64,000 bases of DNA from Chryseobacterium limigenitum (GCF_900114875.1 NZ_FPKW01000011.1:1-64000); one strand, 5' to 3'; positions 53,721 to 61,785 are shown, counted from the first letter of the stretch. A program made the numbers and translations. Notes: generated from the letters alone by a model not told the origin.

Positions 53721-55217
53721 TTGAAAAACTATTCGGTAATACTAATTATCATCATTCTGGCTTCCTGCTCTTCCATAAGAAAGCAGCGTAATCAGCAGGA
53801 TAATTATATTCCGTCCGAAAAACTTAAACAAGATGTAGATTTTGCTTATTATAAGCTCAAGCAGATGCATCCTCAACTTTATCAATATATTTCACAAAAA
53901 GATCTGGATCATAAAATCGACAGTTTAAAACAAACTCTTGATAAACCTCTTACGCCAACGCAGTTTTACTTCAGACTACAGCCTATTATTACGAGTATCA
54001 GGCAGGGACATCTTTCTCTGCAGTCTCCCAATGAACTTTCTAAGGAGGATCTTTTAAAGATCAAAAAGCGTTTGTTTATGCGCTTCAGATACAGAATTCA
54101 GGATAATCATCTATATATTGTTGAAAATAAAGATTCTTTACAAAACATCAAACCCGGAACAGAACTCATCAGCATTAATGATATTCCTGTTTCTCTTTAT
54201 ATTGAAAAATATAAAAAATTAATAAGCAGTGACGGCTTCAACACCACTTTTCAGCCTTATTATCTGAAAGATATGTTCTTCCATTTCTATACTTTGGAAA
54301 ATGGAATTCTGGACAGTGCCAAAATTGAAACCTTATATAACGGTCAAAAACAGACCTTCATTCTCCATCGAGAAGAAGAGCCCATTTTGTGTGGTAAAAA
54401 GAAAGAAATCACCCCACCGGCAGGCAACAGTTCGTACAACAGGAGTTTCAGGTTTTTAGGTGAAGATAATTCTACAGCGTATTTAAAAATCAAAAAATTC
54501 TCTCATTCAGCTTCTGATAAGTTTTATAAAAATACGTTCGCTGAAATAAAAGATGCTAAAACATCGTACCTCATCATCGATATCCGTAATAATTACGGAG
54601 GCTCTCTTGAAGAAATCAATGAACTGTATTCTTATCTTGCCACTAAGCCTTTTGTACTGATAAAGCCTTCACAGCTTAATTCAAGTCTTACCCCGTTACA
54701 AACCAATTACTTTAAGAAAAGTTCAGCTTTAGAATATGCCGTAAAAGGGGTAACCTACCCAACCTATGTTTTTCTTAAAGCCCTCAATACTTACAAAGGA
54801 AAAGACGGAAAATCTTACTATAAAATAAAAGCCGACCATGTAACCCAACCCAATAAAGATGCTTTTCAGGGAAAGGTTTTCGTTTTGGTGAATGGCGGAA
54901 GCTTTTCTTCATCTTCCATTTTCAGTTCTAAATTAAAATACGACAGACGTGCCACTTTGGTGGGAGAAGAAACCGGAGGGGCAAATGATGGAAGCGTTGC
55001 CGGATTTTACTCTTATCAGGTACTTCCCAATTCAAGGCTCACACTGCCGATAGGTCTGCTTCTTGTCAATCCTAATATTATACTTTCTAATTCTCAAAAA
55101 GGAGTTATTCCAAATGTTGTCATTCCACAGACTCTGCACGATATTATTGAGAAAAAAGATCCACAGCTGGATTGGGTAAAACAGGAAATTGAAAAGGAAA
55201 AAGGGAATGTAAAGTAA
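53721..55217 (+). CDS. S41-family peptidase lipoprotein
   Basis: A 498-residue exported serine peptidase of the tail-specific protease clan. The lipobox IILASC makes Cys16 the lipidated residue. The catalytic domain shows YLIIDIRNNYGGSLEEIN (the clan's G-G-x-L turn), VLVNGGSFSSSSIFSSKL (nucleophile Ser) and LVGEETGGANDGSV. The apparent start is a TTG at 53721; no in-frame ATG exists close by, and the leader peptide needs this position or the TTG at 53703. It stands alone and ends at a palindrome shared with the convergent 55264 gene. Confidence 0.85.
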   Translation: MKNYSVILIIIILASCSSIRKQRNQQDNYIPSEKLKQDVDFAYYKLKQMHPQLYQYISQKDLDHKIDSLKQTLDKPLTPTQFYFRLQPIITSIRQGHLSLQSPNELSKEDLLKIKKRLFMRFRYRIQDNHLYIVENKDSLQNIKPGTELISINDIPVSLYIEKYKKLISSDGFNTTFQPYYLKDMFFHFYTLENGILDSAKIETLYNGQKQTFILHREEEPILCGKKKEITPPAGNSSYNRSFRFLGEDNSTAYLKIKKFSHSASDKFYKNTFAEIKDAKTSYLIIDIRNNYGGSLEEINELYSYLATKPFVLIKPSQLNSSLTPLQTNYFKKSSALEYAVKGVTYPTYVFLKALNTYKGKDGKSYYKIKADHVTQPNKDAFQGKVFVLVNGGSFSSSSIFSSKLKYDRRATLVGEETGGANDGSVAGFYSYQVLPNSRLTLPIGLLLVNPNIILSNSQKGVIPNVVIPQTLHDIIEKKDPQLDWVKQEIEKEKGNVK

Positions 55218-55228
55218 ATAATTTAAAA

Positions 55229-55259
55229 GGTTTCGGCGGGCTTTCAGCCCGCCGAAACT
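55229..55259. terminator. GC-rich palindrome, copy 3, between convergent genes
   Basis: A perfect 13-bp stem (GTTTCGGCGGGCT with its complement) with loop TTC, sharing the TTTCGGCG arm with the palindromes at 31151 and 31331. Its position between two convergent genes suggests it terminates both. Confidence 0.7.
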
Positions 55260-55263
55260 CTAT

Positions 55264-55866
55264 TTATTGCTTCAATTCTTTCAAAAGATTCTCAATTTTG
55301 GCAATATGCTTACCGTAAAAATATTTGAACCACCAGTTTCCTACGAGGTATAATAAAAATAGTCCAACTGAAACAGATCCGATCAGCGTCGTCGCAATCT
55401 GCATATCCGATAATGGGTGTGGATGAGGAATACATTCTATCACGATAATCAATTCACACACCAAAAACGGCACAAAACTCAGGTAAAATGAAACATAATA
55501 CTGTTTATTTAAATTTAACTGATGGAGAAGATCCTGCAAAGAATCATAGGTTTTCAACATTGGACTTCCCATTTCCTTATATAACCTGAAAAATTTACTA
55601 AAGAAAAAGAACGTCACCAAAGCCATTGAAACCAATAAAATAGTGAGGTAAAATTTAAATTTAAACGGAGCTTCAGGAACAGGAATCCAAACAACCATAA
55701 ATCCGAAGATAAATATTCCGATGGTTGATAAAAATTCCATCCTCATGTTTTTGCGCATTTTTTCTAGCGGAAGGTTGATCTTATTCTTCTGTTCAATGCT
55801 TATTTCAGGGGTTTCTTCAAAAGAATCGTCTTCATTCCAGGTATTTTTTAGTTCATCTATATTCAT
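55264..55866 (-). CDS. Membrane partner of the sigma factor (putative anti-sigma)
   Basis: A 200-residue protein. An N-terminal cytoplasmic piece with DELKNTWNEDDSFEE and IEQKNKINLPLEKMRKNMRM resembles the sigma-binding end of Bacteroidota anti-sigma or regulator proteins, followed by four hydrophobic helices (about 46-63, 70-90, 122-142, 158-178). It is co-transcribed with the sigma factor at 55944-56438 (77 bp). No zinc anti-sigma motif is seen. Anti-sigma function is inferred from position and topology. Confidence 0.6.
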   Translation of the reverse strand: MNIDELKNTWNEDDSFEETPEISIEQKNKINLPLEKMRKNMRMEFLSTIGIFIFGFMVVWIPVPEAPFKFKFYLTILLVSMALVTFFFFSKFFRLYKEMGSPMLKTYDSLQDLLHQLNLNKQYYVSFYLSFVPFLVCELIIVIECIPHPHPLSDMQIATTLIGSVSVGLFLLYLVGNWWFKYFYGKHIAKIENLLKELKQ

Positions 55867-55943
55867 GATAATTGATTTAAAATTTTGATTAATTTGTTAC
55901 GAAATAAGAGTTGTGAGATGTAAGCGCTACTCTCATAACTTTG

Positions 55944-56438
55944 CTATTTTGAGTTTAAAATATCTTTCAGCTTATTTTTGGCGCGATTCATTTTCACCCT
56001 TACATTTACCTCAGAAATCCCCATCTGATCGGCGATTTCCTTTCCGGAAAAATCTTCCAGGTAATAGAAAATAAAAGCTTTATCGATGGGATTTAACTGA
56101 TTGATTGCTTTATACATTTCAGCCAGCTTTTCTTCCTTAGCATGATCATATTCATCCTGAATGATTTTATAATTGGAAAAATCTTCATTAGCGATAAAAC
56201 TTCTCTTTTTTTCTGATTTTAAGAAAACAATTGCGGTGTTAAGGGCAATTCTGTACAGCCAGGTTGAAAACTCACTTTCGCCTCTGAAGTTTGAATAAGC
56301 TTTCCAGACCTGATAGGTAATCTCCTGAAAAAGATCGTCGCGATCGTCTTTTTCGTCCATGTACATTTTAGAAATCTTGAAAATGATTCCTTTATGTTTT
56401 TCAATTTTATCTAAAAATTCCTGTTCTAATGAGGTCAT
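55944..56438 (-). CDS. ECF-type RNA polymerase sigma factor
   Basis: A 164-residue sigma-70-family factor. Region 2 is seen in DRDDLFQEITYQVWKAYSNF and FSTWLYRIALNTAIVFL. Region 4 in LNPIDKAFIFYYLEDFSGKE and the helix-turn-helix IADQMGISEVNVRVKMNRAK. It probably directs a small regulon and is held by the membrane protein from 55264. It lies upstream of that partner and downstream of gapN. Confidence 0.9.
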   Translation of the reverse strand: MTSLEQEFLDKIEKHKGIIFKISKMYMDEKDDRDDLFQEITYQVWKAYSNFRGESEFSTWLYRIALNTAIVFLKSEKKRSFIANEDFSNYKIIQDEYDHAKEEKLAEMYKAINQLNPIDKAFIFYYLEDFSGKEIADQMGISEVNVRVKMNRAKNKLKDILNSK

Positions 56439-56503
56439 GGCTTTTTACTCTATAGAGTTAGTTCAGTTTTAAAAATAATGTTACAGTTTTTTTGAAAAAT
56501 AAT

Positions 56504-56540
56504 AAAAAAAGCCCGACAGAAAGCATTCTATCGAACTTTT
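56504..56540 (-). terminator. Terminator of the ALDH/GapN gene
   Basis: On the minus strand AAGTTCGATAGAA pairs with TTTCTGTCGGGCTT (three G-U pairs) and is followed by a long T-run. Confidence 0.65.
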
Positions 56541-56590
56541 ATTTATCACCACAAAAGATTTATCTCTTTTATGAAATAAGAATTTTTAAT

Positions 56591-58219
56591 TTAAAAAATA
56601 TAATCTGTACTTAAAAAATTAGAATCATGTTCTCTCACAATCGTATTCAGTAATTTTTTATTGGATTCCGTTATTTTTGCAGCTACCAAAGATCGGATGG
56701 AAAACGAACGAAGCGCATCAAAAACCGAAAGCGTACCTTCTGCACTGTCTTTTCTTCCTGTAAACGGAAAAACATCGGGGCCTCGTTGAGCCTGACAGTT
56801 GATATTGACACGGCTTACCAAATTCACAAAAGGATCAATTAATTTTGAAACTTCCAACGGATCTTCACTGAAAATACTCACCTGCATTCCGTGATCGGCA
56901 TTTACCTGATAATCGATCGGCTCATCAATATCTTCAAAAGGAACAACCGGAATTACGGGACCAAATTGTTCTTCATGATACAGTTTCATATCACTGTTTA
57001 CAGGATAAACAACCGCCGGAAATACAAATGAAGCTTCATTGTAACCTCCGTTTTCATTTAAAACTTTTGCTCCTTTCGCCAAAGCATCATCGATACATTC
57101 TTTTAAATAAGGTGGTTTATTTACTTCCGGAAGCGGTGTAATTTTCACATCTTTTCCCCAAGGAAGTCCGGCTTTTAAAGCTGAAACTGCAGCAGTTAAT
57201 TTTTGCGTAAATTCTTCTGCAACATCTTTTTGTACAAATATCAATTTAAGCGCCGTACAACGTTGTCCATTGAATGAAAGTGCCCCTAAAATACATTCGC
57301 TCACCGCAACATCAAGGTTGGCGTTTTTAGTAACGATCGCTGCGTTTTTTGCATCTAAACTTAAAATTGCCCTTAAACGATTCACCTTTGGATGCAGTTT
57401 TTTCAATCCGTTGGCGACTTTACTCGAACCAATGAAAGCTAAAACATTAATTTTTCCGCTCTCCATGATCGGTGTTATGATCTCGGAACCTTTTCCGTAC
57501 AACGTATTTACGGTTCCTTTCGGGAAAGCTTCTTTGAAAGCATTTAACAAAGGATAATGCGCCAACACGCCATGTTTAGGAAGCTTAAACAAGATTGTAT
57601 TTCCCATAATCAAAGCAGGAATCAATGTTGTAAAAATTTCGTTTAAAGGATAATTAAACGGCCCCATGCTCAACACAACTCCAAGTGGAGCGCGACGAAT
57701 TTGGGCAATCGTTCCTTCCGCCTGCTGGAAACGTGAAGATTCTCTATCTAAATCTTTTAAAGCATCGATGGTTTGATTGATATAATCTACCGTTCTGTCG
57801 AATTCTTTGGTAGAATCCGGCAGCGTTTTTCCGATTTCCCACATTAATAGTTTAATGATCAGATCTCGCTGTTCGATCATTAAATACACAAACTTCTGCA
57901 TACATTTAATACGACCTTCAACCGACATTGTCGGCCATTCACCAAGACCGTTGTCATAGGCTTTTACAGAAGCTTCCAGAACTTCCATTGCTTCTTCTGG
58001 ACCGATATTCGGAATACTTCCTAATAATTTTCTTTCCAGACCGTTTTCGGTCGGAATACAGATGGGTGAATAGATATTAGTGACTTCTCCGTTCCACTCT
58101 ACCAGTTCGCCATTGAGAAGATAGGTTCGTTGGTGAATTTCGGGAACTTTATATTCTTCGGGAATTTCGTTTTCGCTTTTAAAAATTTCGTGAAATGATG
58201 CGTTATGTACTGAATCCAT
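56591..58219 (-). CDS. Aldehyde-dehydrogenase-family NADP-GAPDH-like enzyme
   Basis: A 542-residue ALDH-superfamily protein resembling the NADP-dependent non-phosphorylating glyceraldehyde-3-phosphate dehydrogenase group, which oxidises GAP directly to 3-phosphoglycerate with NADP. Catalytic Cys321 is in FNGQRCTALKL, and the cofactor region reads MGPFNYPLNEIFTTLIPALI. The residue 34 before the Cys, usually the general-base Glu, is Ser287 in ILSLDAKNAAIV, with an Asp two residues later (Asp289). If GapN-like, it makes NADPH outside the oxidative pentose-phosphate route. Start MDSVHNASFHEIFKSE is plausible. Monocistronic with terminator 56504-56540. Confidence 0.8.
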   Translation of the reverse strand: MDSVHNASFHEIFKSENEIPEEYKVPEIHQRTYLLNGELVEWNGEVTNIYSPICIPTENGLERKLLGSIPNIGPEEAMEVLEASVKAYDNGLGEWPTMSVEGRIKCMQKFVYLMIEQRDLIIKLLMWEIGKTLPDSTKEFDRTVDYINQTIDALKDLDRESSRFQQAEGTIAQIRRAPLGVVLSMGPFNYPLNEIFTTLIPALIMGNTILFKLPKHGVLAHYPLLNAFKEAFPKGTVNTLYGKGSEIITPIMESGKINVLAFIGSSKVANGLKKLHPKVNRLRAILSLDAKNAAIVTKNANLDVAVSECILGALSFNGQRCTALKLIFVQKDVAEEFTQKLTAAVSALKAGLPWGKDVKITPLPEVNKPPYLKECIDDALAKGAKVLNENGGYNEASFVFPAVVYPVNSDMKLYHEEQFGPVIPVVPFEDIDEPIDYQVNADHGMQVSIFSEDPLEVSKLIDPFVNLVSRVNINCQAQRGPDVFPFTGRKDSAEGTLSVFDALRSFSIRSLVAAKITESNKKLLNTIVREHDSNFLSTDYIF

Positions 58220-58605
58220 AAATATTTTTATTTGTTTAATAATTTGAGTGTAAAAATTTGAATAGAATAAAGGTAGACGTAAAAATTGATTTTAAAAAGA
58301 GGAGATTAATAGATTCGCTCTATTTAATGGGTGTTTGAATTAAAATTAATGTTTAACGTTTTAAAAAAGAATAAATTTGCTTATAACTTGTCAGAATTAT
58401 TTTTAACCACAAAAGATACAAAAGTTCATTTAAGCTAATTTAAGTACGGATAGAAGAGCACATAAGTTTTGAAAATCTAAGATTTTCATTTTGTAAACTT
58501 TTATTTTCAATGTGTTTAACTTTAAAATATTCAACTTATCTAAATGTTCAAGGGCTTTTGCGCCTTTTGTGGTTAAAAAATTAAACATCTAAAAAAATAA
58601 AATTT
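58220..58605. other. Intergenic stretch carrying a TIR-bounded element
   Basis: About 385 bp between the ALDH gene and the exported Tpx. Its right half is the 178-bp element at 58401-58578; the rest is AT-rich with no gene. Confidence 0.7.
58401..58578 (+). mobile_element. 178-bp MITE-like element with perfect 15-bp TIR
   Basis: The ends are perfect inverted repeats, TTTTAACCACAAAAG and CTTTTGTGGTTAAAA. Inside are GAAAATC-TAA-GATTTTC and the phrase GCACATAAGTTTT. There is no coding capacity. A second, degenerate copy lies at 17493-17695. Both copies end within 40 bp of a gene start, so transcription or mRNA start may pass through them. Mobility is inferred from the ends; no target-site duplication was confirmed. 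Confidence 0.6.
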
Positions 58606-59178
58606 ATGTTTTCAAAATTAATTTTCAGTACAGCAATATTTTTCTCCACATTGAGTTTCGCTCAAAATGCTAAAACGGCCAACACCGTTCTAATGGGAGG
58701 AAAGCCTGTACACACGTATGCCAAATTACCGTCAGTAAATAAACCAGCTCCAAAGTTTACCCTTACCGATGTTACGATGAAAGACCAAACCCTTGATTCT
58801 TACAAAGGAAAATACATGATCTTAAATATTTTCCCGAGTGTAGATACGGGAGTTTGTTCAGCTTCTGTGCGTCATTTTAATGAAGATGCAGCGAATCTTC
58901 CGAACACGGTTGTTCTTTGTATTTCTAAAGATCTGCCATTCGCTCAAAAGAGATTTTGTGGTGCAGAAGGAATCAAAAATGTGGTGATGCTTTCGGATTT
59001 CCGTTCGGATTTCGGGAAAACGTACGGTGTTGAGCTTACAGACTCTGTAATGAAAGGTCTTTTAAGCAGAGCTGTTGTGGTTATCGATCCTTCAGGGAAG
59101 ATTGTTTATGAAGAGCAGGTAGATGATATTTCGCATGAACCGAATTATGAAGCGGCGATTAAGGCGGTGAAGCATTAA
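58606..59178 (+). CDS. Exported thiol peroxidase (Tpx paralogue)
   Basis: A 190-residue peroxiredoxin of the Tpx type with a signal peptide (MFSKLIFSTAIFFSTLSFAQ), so it works in the periplasm. Peroxidatic Cys84 is in FPSVDTGVCSAS and resolving Cys118 in KRFCGAEG, the same 34-residue spacing as in tpx at 43359 (Cys60/Cys94). Reduction would need an exported thiol donor. It lies about 80 bp upstream of the GG-leader peptide gene, with a separate -7 box between them. Confidence 0.9.
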   Translation: MFSKLIFSTAIFFSTLSFAQNAKTANTVLMGGKPVHTYAKLPSVNKPAPKFTLTDVTMKDQTLDSYKGKYMILNIFPSVDTGVCSASVRHFNEDAANLPNTVVLCISKDLPFAQKRFCGAEGIKNVVMLSDFRSDFGKTYGVELTDSVMKGLLSRAVVVIDPSGKIVYEEQVDDISHEPNYEAAIKAVKH

Positions 59179-59226
59179 AATTTTCTTAAAAATTAAAAAT
59201 ATAATTCTTCATATAGGGAATATTGT

Positions 59227-59234
59227 TATATTTG
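59227..59234 (+). promoter_or_regulatory. -7 element of the GG-leader peptide gene
   Basis: TATATTTG, a full consensus match, 26 bp before the ATG at 59261. No TTG at -33. Confidence 0.55.
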
Positions 59235-59260
59235 GAATTCAAACAAATTAAATAATTACT

Positions 59261-59431
59261 ATGAAAAATTTGAAAAAAATTTCAAGAGAGCAATTAAAAC
59301 AAGTAAAAGGTGGAGGTGTTCCTAACTGCCCAATCGGTTATATCTACATGTGCACTGCAGTTGGTGTATGTGACGATAACACTGGTCAGGAGGATTGTCT
59401 ATGTGGATGCAGACCACGAGTAAAGCCTTAA
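59261..59431 (+). CDS. GG-leader cysteine-rich peptide (bacteriocin-like precursor)
   Basis: A 56-residue peptide. The leader MKNLKKISREQLKQVKGGG has the double-glycine motif and the hydrophobic spacing of Bacteroidota bacteriocin-like precursors cut by C39-type peptidase-exporters. The core after GG starts VPNCPIGYIYMCTAVGVCDD and carries six cysteines (C23, C31, C37, C46, C48, C50), enough for three disulphides or thioethers, with a CLCGC cluster near the end. It has its own -7 box and its own terminator. No modification enzyme, exporter or immunity gene lies beside it, so maturation must rely on genes elsewhere. The activity is unknown. Confidence 0.75.
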   Translation: MKNLKKISREQLKQVKGGGVPNCPIGYIYMCTAVGVCDDNTGQEDCLCGCRPRVKP

Positions 59432-59439
59432 TATAATTT

Positions 59440-59465
59440 AAACCCTCTTTTTAGAGGGTTTTTTA
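59440..59465 (+). terminator. Terminator of the GG-leader peptide gene
   Basis: AAACCCTCT and AGAGGGTTT form a perfect 9-bp stem with loop TTTT, followed by a T-run. Confidence 0.85.
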
Positions 59466-59502
59466 TTACAATCAAACTCAGCATTACGCTGAGCCTAATC
59501 AT

Positions 59503-60216
59503 TTACATTTTTTTATCTGATGAATTTTCCTCTTTAGTTTTAGCTATAGAAGAATTTTTTGCAGCCTTCACAAGCTCGTTGGTGTCGGCATAGAAAAGCT
59601 TCCAATCCGGAACATCTTTCATCACGGTCACGAGATTGATATAAGATTTTAGTATTTTTTCGAGATCCTTGCGGACAGCTGAAGCACTTTTCATCTGGCG
59701 GAGTTCACCATTGGCTTCTGCCTGTTCTGCAAAAAGAATTTCAAAAGCTTCATGCTTAGACTTCATATCGTTATATGCCTTATTAAGGGAAAGATTGGCT
59801 ATTTTCTCCATATTTTCAGAACGTTCTAAGGTTTCAATCAGCTTTTTCATTTGAGCCGTTTGGGAGGAATAACTTAAACGGTCAAGATCCAACCCAAAAG
59901 TTTTGAATACTCCATATAGATCTTCCGCCAGCTGATAATTAGCCATTGAAGAAAGTTTTCGGTAACCGTTCAAGAATGCCTTCATATTGCTGTAAGCGAC
60001 ATCTCTTTCATGATCCAGTGTAGCGACATCTTTTCCTTTTCCGCTGTAGATCTGTTTGGCATAGACACTGTCATACTCGGTGTATGAGTTCTGTAAAACC
60101 GAAAGTAAAGGATGATTGGTGATCACAGGATATTTTCCCGATTGAGAATTTGAAATAATTCTTTGAGCTAAAGTCGCAAGATCTTTAGTACTTAGTCTCG
60201 ATAATGTAATTTTCAT
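59503..60216 (-). CDS. DUF6261-like cytoplasmic protein
   Basis: A 237-residue largely helical protein without a signal peptide. It begins ITLSRLSTKDLATLAQRIIS, contains the helix LDHERDVAYSNMKAFLNGYR and later MKDVPDWKLFYADTNELVKA, and ends in a basic, low-complexity tail. The overall length and the segments agree with the DUF6261 proteins common in Chryseobacterium, whose role is unknown. Its upstream region carries five near-identical 42-bp repeats (60274-60470), which may hold its promoter and operators. Confidence 0.7.
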   Translation of the reverse strand: MKITLSRLSTKDLATLAQRIISNSQSGKYPVITNHPLLSVLQNSYTEYDSVYAKQIYSGKGKDVATLDHERDVAYSNMKAFLNGYRKLSSMANYQLAEDLYGVFKTFGLDLDRLSYSSQTAQMKKLIETLERSENMEKIANLSLNKAYNDMKSKHEAFEILFAEQAEANGELRQMKSASAVRKDLEKILKSYINLVTVMKDVPDWKLFYADTNELVKAAKNSSIAKTKEENSSDKKM

Positions 60217-60273
60217 ACGTATATTGTATTTTTATTATTAATTATTTAACAATTCACATATTTCAAATATAAA

Positions 60274-60470
60274 AATTTTGTATTTAATGACAAACAATAT
60301 TGTTGGAAACAAAAACAATTTGTATTTAGTCGCAAACACCATTGTTTTTCCTAAATGTAATTTGTATTTGATTACAAACACTATTGTTTGGCTCTAATGT
60401 AATTTGTATTTGGTTACGAATACTATTATTTGTCTCCAATGTAATTTGTGACTGATTACGAATAAGGGTG
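60274..60470. repeat. 42-bp tandem repeat array (about 4.7 copies)
   Basis: Units start at about 60274, 60317, 60359, 60401 and 60443 (spacing 43, 42, 42, 42). Each begins AATTTGTATTT and contains the dyad TTTGTA-N6-TACAAA, with a second dyad CAAACA-N4-TGTTTG best kept in the third unit. The array lies between the DUF6261-like gene (minus) and the secreted-peptide gene (plus). Confidence 0.85.
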
Positions 60471-60647
60471 TTTTAAAGCTTTATGAAAAGTTTTATTTTT
60501 ATTATTTAAAGTTATATAATTAAATTTTTATTAACTAACAACAGATAGACATAATAAAATCAAAACAATTCTCTTAATCCCTGAAAACATAAGTAATAGC
60601 AGGGCTTACCATGAAAAAATAATTCTCACATTATATGATATATTGTT

Positions 60648-60655
60648 TATTTTTG
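60648..60655 (+). promoter_or_regulatory. -7 element of the secreted-peptide/GLPGLI pair
   Basis: TATTTTTG, a full match to TAnnTTTG, 45 bp before the ATG at 60701; no TTG at -33. Confidence 0.5.
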
Positions 60656-60700
60656 AAAGAGATTTTTAAACTATTAACTAACTGATTAAAAAATATAACA

Positions 60701-60952
60701 ATGAAAAAAATGATCTTATTGGCAGCATTTGTTGGTGCAGGTTTAGTAAATGCTAAAAGCACAGTTGTTAAAAATTCTGATTCTAAAGAAACTAAAGAAG
60801 TCAAAGAAAACAGTACAGCATTTGGTTGTATTCAAATTTTTATTCAAACATCTTGCGGGCTTAATTCAAACACTACATGGTGCTCCGAATGGGGAATAGA
60901 CTGTTTAATGAGTGACGCAGAAGCTGTTGAACAAATTAACTGTCATCAGTAA
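60701..60952 (+). CDS. Secreted cysteine-containing peptide
   Basis: An 83-residue exported peptide. Signal peptide MKKMILLAAFVGAGLVNAKS, then a Lys/Glu-rich linker and a core with five cysteines: GCIQIFIQTSCGLNSNTTWC, DCLMSDAEAVEQ and a last NC. Small proteins with this build occur next to GLPGLI-family genes in Chryseobacterium-type genomes. The GLPGLI gene follows after 60 bp on the same strand, a likely operon. Function unknown. Confidence 0.75.
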   Translation: MKKMILLAAFVGAGLVNAKSTVVKNSDSKETKEVKENSTAFGCIQIFIQTSCGLNSNTTWCSEWGIDCLMSDAEAVEQINCHQ

Positions 60953-61012
60953 TATCTAAATAACCCAGGCAGTATTAATTTACTATCTGAGTTTTATAAT
61001 CTTTATACCAAA

Positions 61013-61780
61013 ATGAAAAAAGTATTATTATTTTTTATTATATATATAACTAATTGCGTTCAGGCACAGGAAGTAAAGTCTAACACTGTATTTTATTATA
61101 AATACACATTCATGCGTGATTCATTAGACAAAGATCGAAAGTTTGACGAAACAATGGTGTTACTCTCAAATGGTAAAGAATCTATCTATAAAAGCTATTC
61201 AAAAATGCGTAGAGATTCAATCGTACAAAGCAATTTTGAGAAAGGAAATTACTCCATAAACTTTGCTAATATGCCTCAAGCAAGGGTAAATCATGAAGTA
61301 TATTATGATGAAGGCAAAAATATCAAATTACTTGATAAAATTGTAAATAAACTCTACGGCTATCCTGTTGAAAAAATAAACTGGAAAATAGAAAGTGAAA
61401 AAAAGAAGATAGGAGAATTTAACTGTCAGAAAGCAACTTGTTTACTTAATAATAGAAAATTTATTGCTTGGTTTACAAGTGATGTTCCTATTAATGACGG
61501 CCCATTCCGTTTTAAGGGGCTTCCTGGTTTAATTGTTGAAGTATACGACCTAAACCACTACTTCACCTTTAACTTAATTGGTGTTAAGAAACAAAGCCTT
61601 CCTATAACACTTCCAAAAAATTTTATTGAAACTACATTCACAAATTTTACTAAAGAAAGAAAAGATTTTTATGCTGATCCCGCCGGAAAAGCCAAAATAT
61701 ACATGGGGAGTAATGTCCAATTAGCAGATCCTAAAGTAATCAATGAAAAATTTAAACGGGATAATCTATTCCTTGATTAA
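61013..61780 (+). CDS. GLPGLI-family exported protein
   Basis: A 255-residue protein with a signal peptide (about 1-19, ITNCVQAQ). The family signature GLPGLI is at residues 169-174 in the context FRFKGLPGLIVEVYDLNHYF. Two cysteines at 138 and 143 (EFNCQKATCLL) precede it, and a W-F-T-S-D-V-P-I segment lies in front, as in the family. Function is unknown; members are Bacteroidota-specific and thought to be periplasmic or surface proteins. It forms a pair with the cysteine-containing peptide gene. Confidence 0.9.
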   Translation: MKKVLLFFIIYITNCVQAQEVKSNTVFYYKYTFMRDSLDKDRKFDETMVLLSNGKESIYKSYSKMRRDSIVQSNFEKGNYSINFANMPQARVNHEVYYDEGKNIKLLDKIVNKLYGYPVEKINWKIESEKKKIGEFNCQKATCLLNNRKFIAWFTSDVPINDGPFRFKGLPGLIVEVYDLNHYFTFNLIGVKKQSLPITLPKNFIETTFTNFTKERKDFYADPAGKAKIYMGSNVQLADPKVINEKFKRDNLFLD

Positions 61781-61785
61781 CTAAC

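Larger units (their letters stand above)
60217..60700. other. Divergent spacer holding the repeat array
   Basis: About 480 bp. The left half is the 42-bp array; the right half (60471-60647) is AT-rich without a gene, followed by a -7 box (TATTTTTG, 60648-60655). Confidence 0.7.

Noticed and set aside
60274..60470. Possible CRISPR array
   Set aside because: Repeats are contiguous with no unique spacers, units differ by drift and no cas gene is present.
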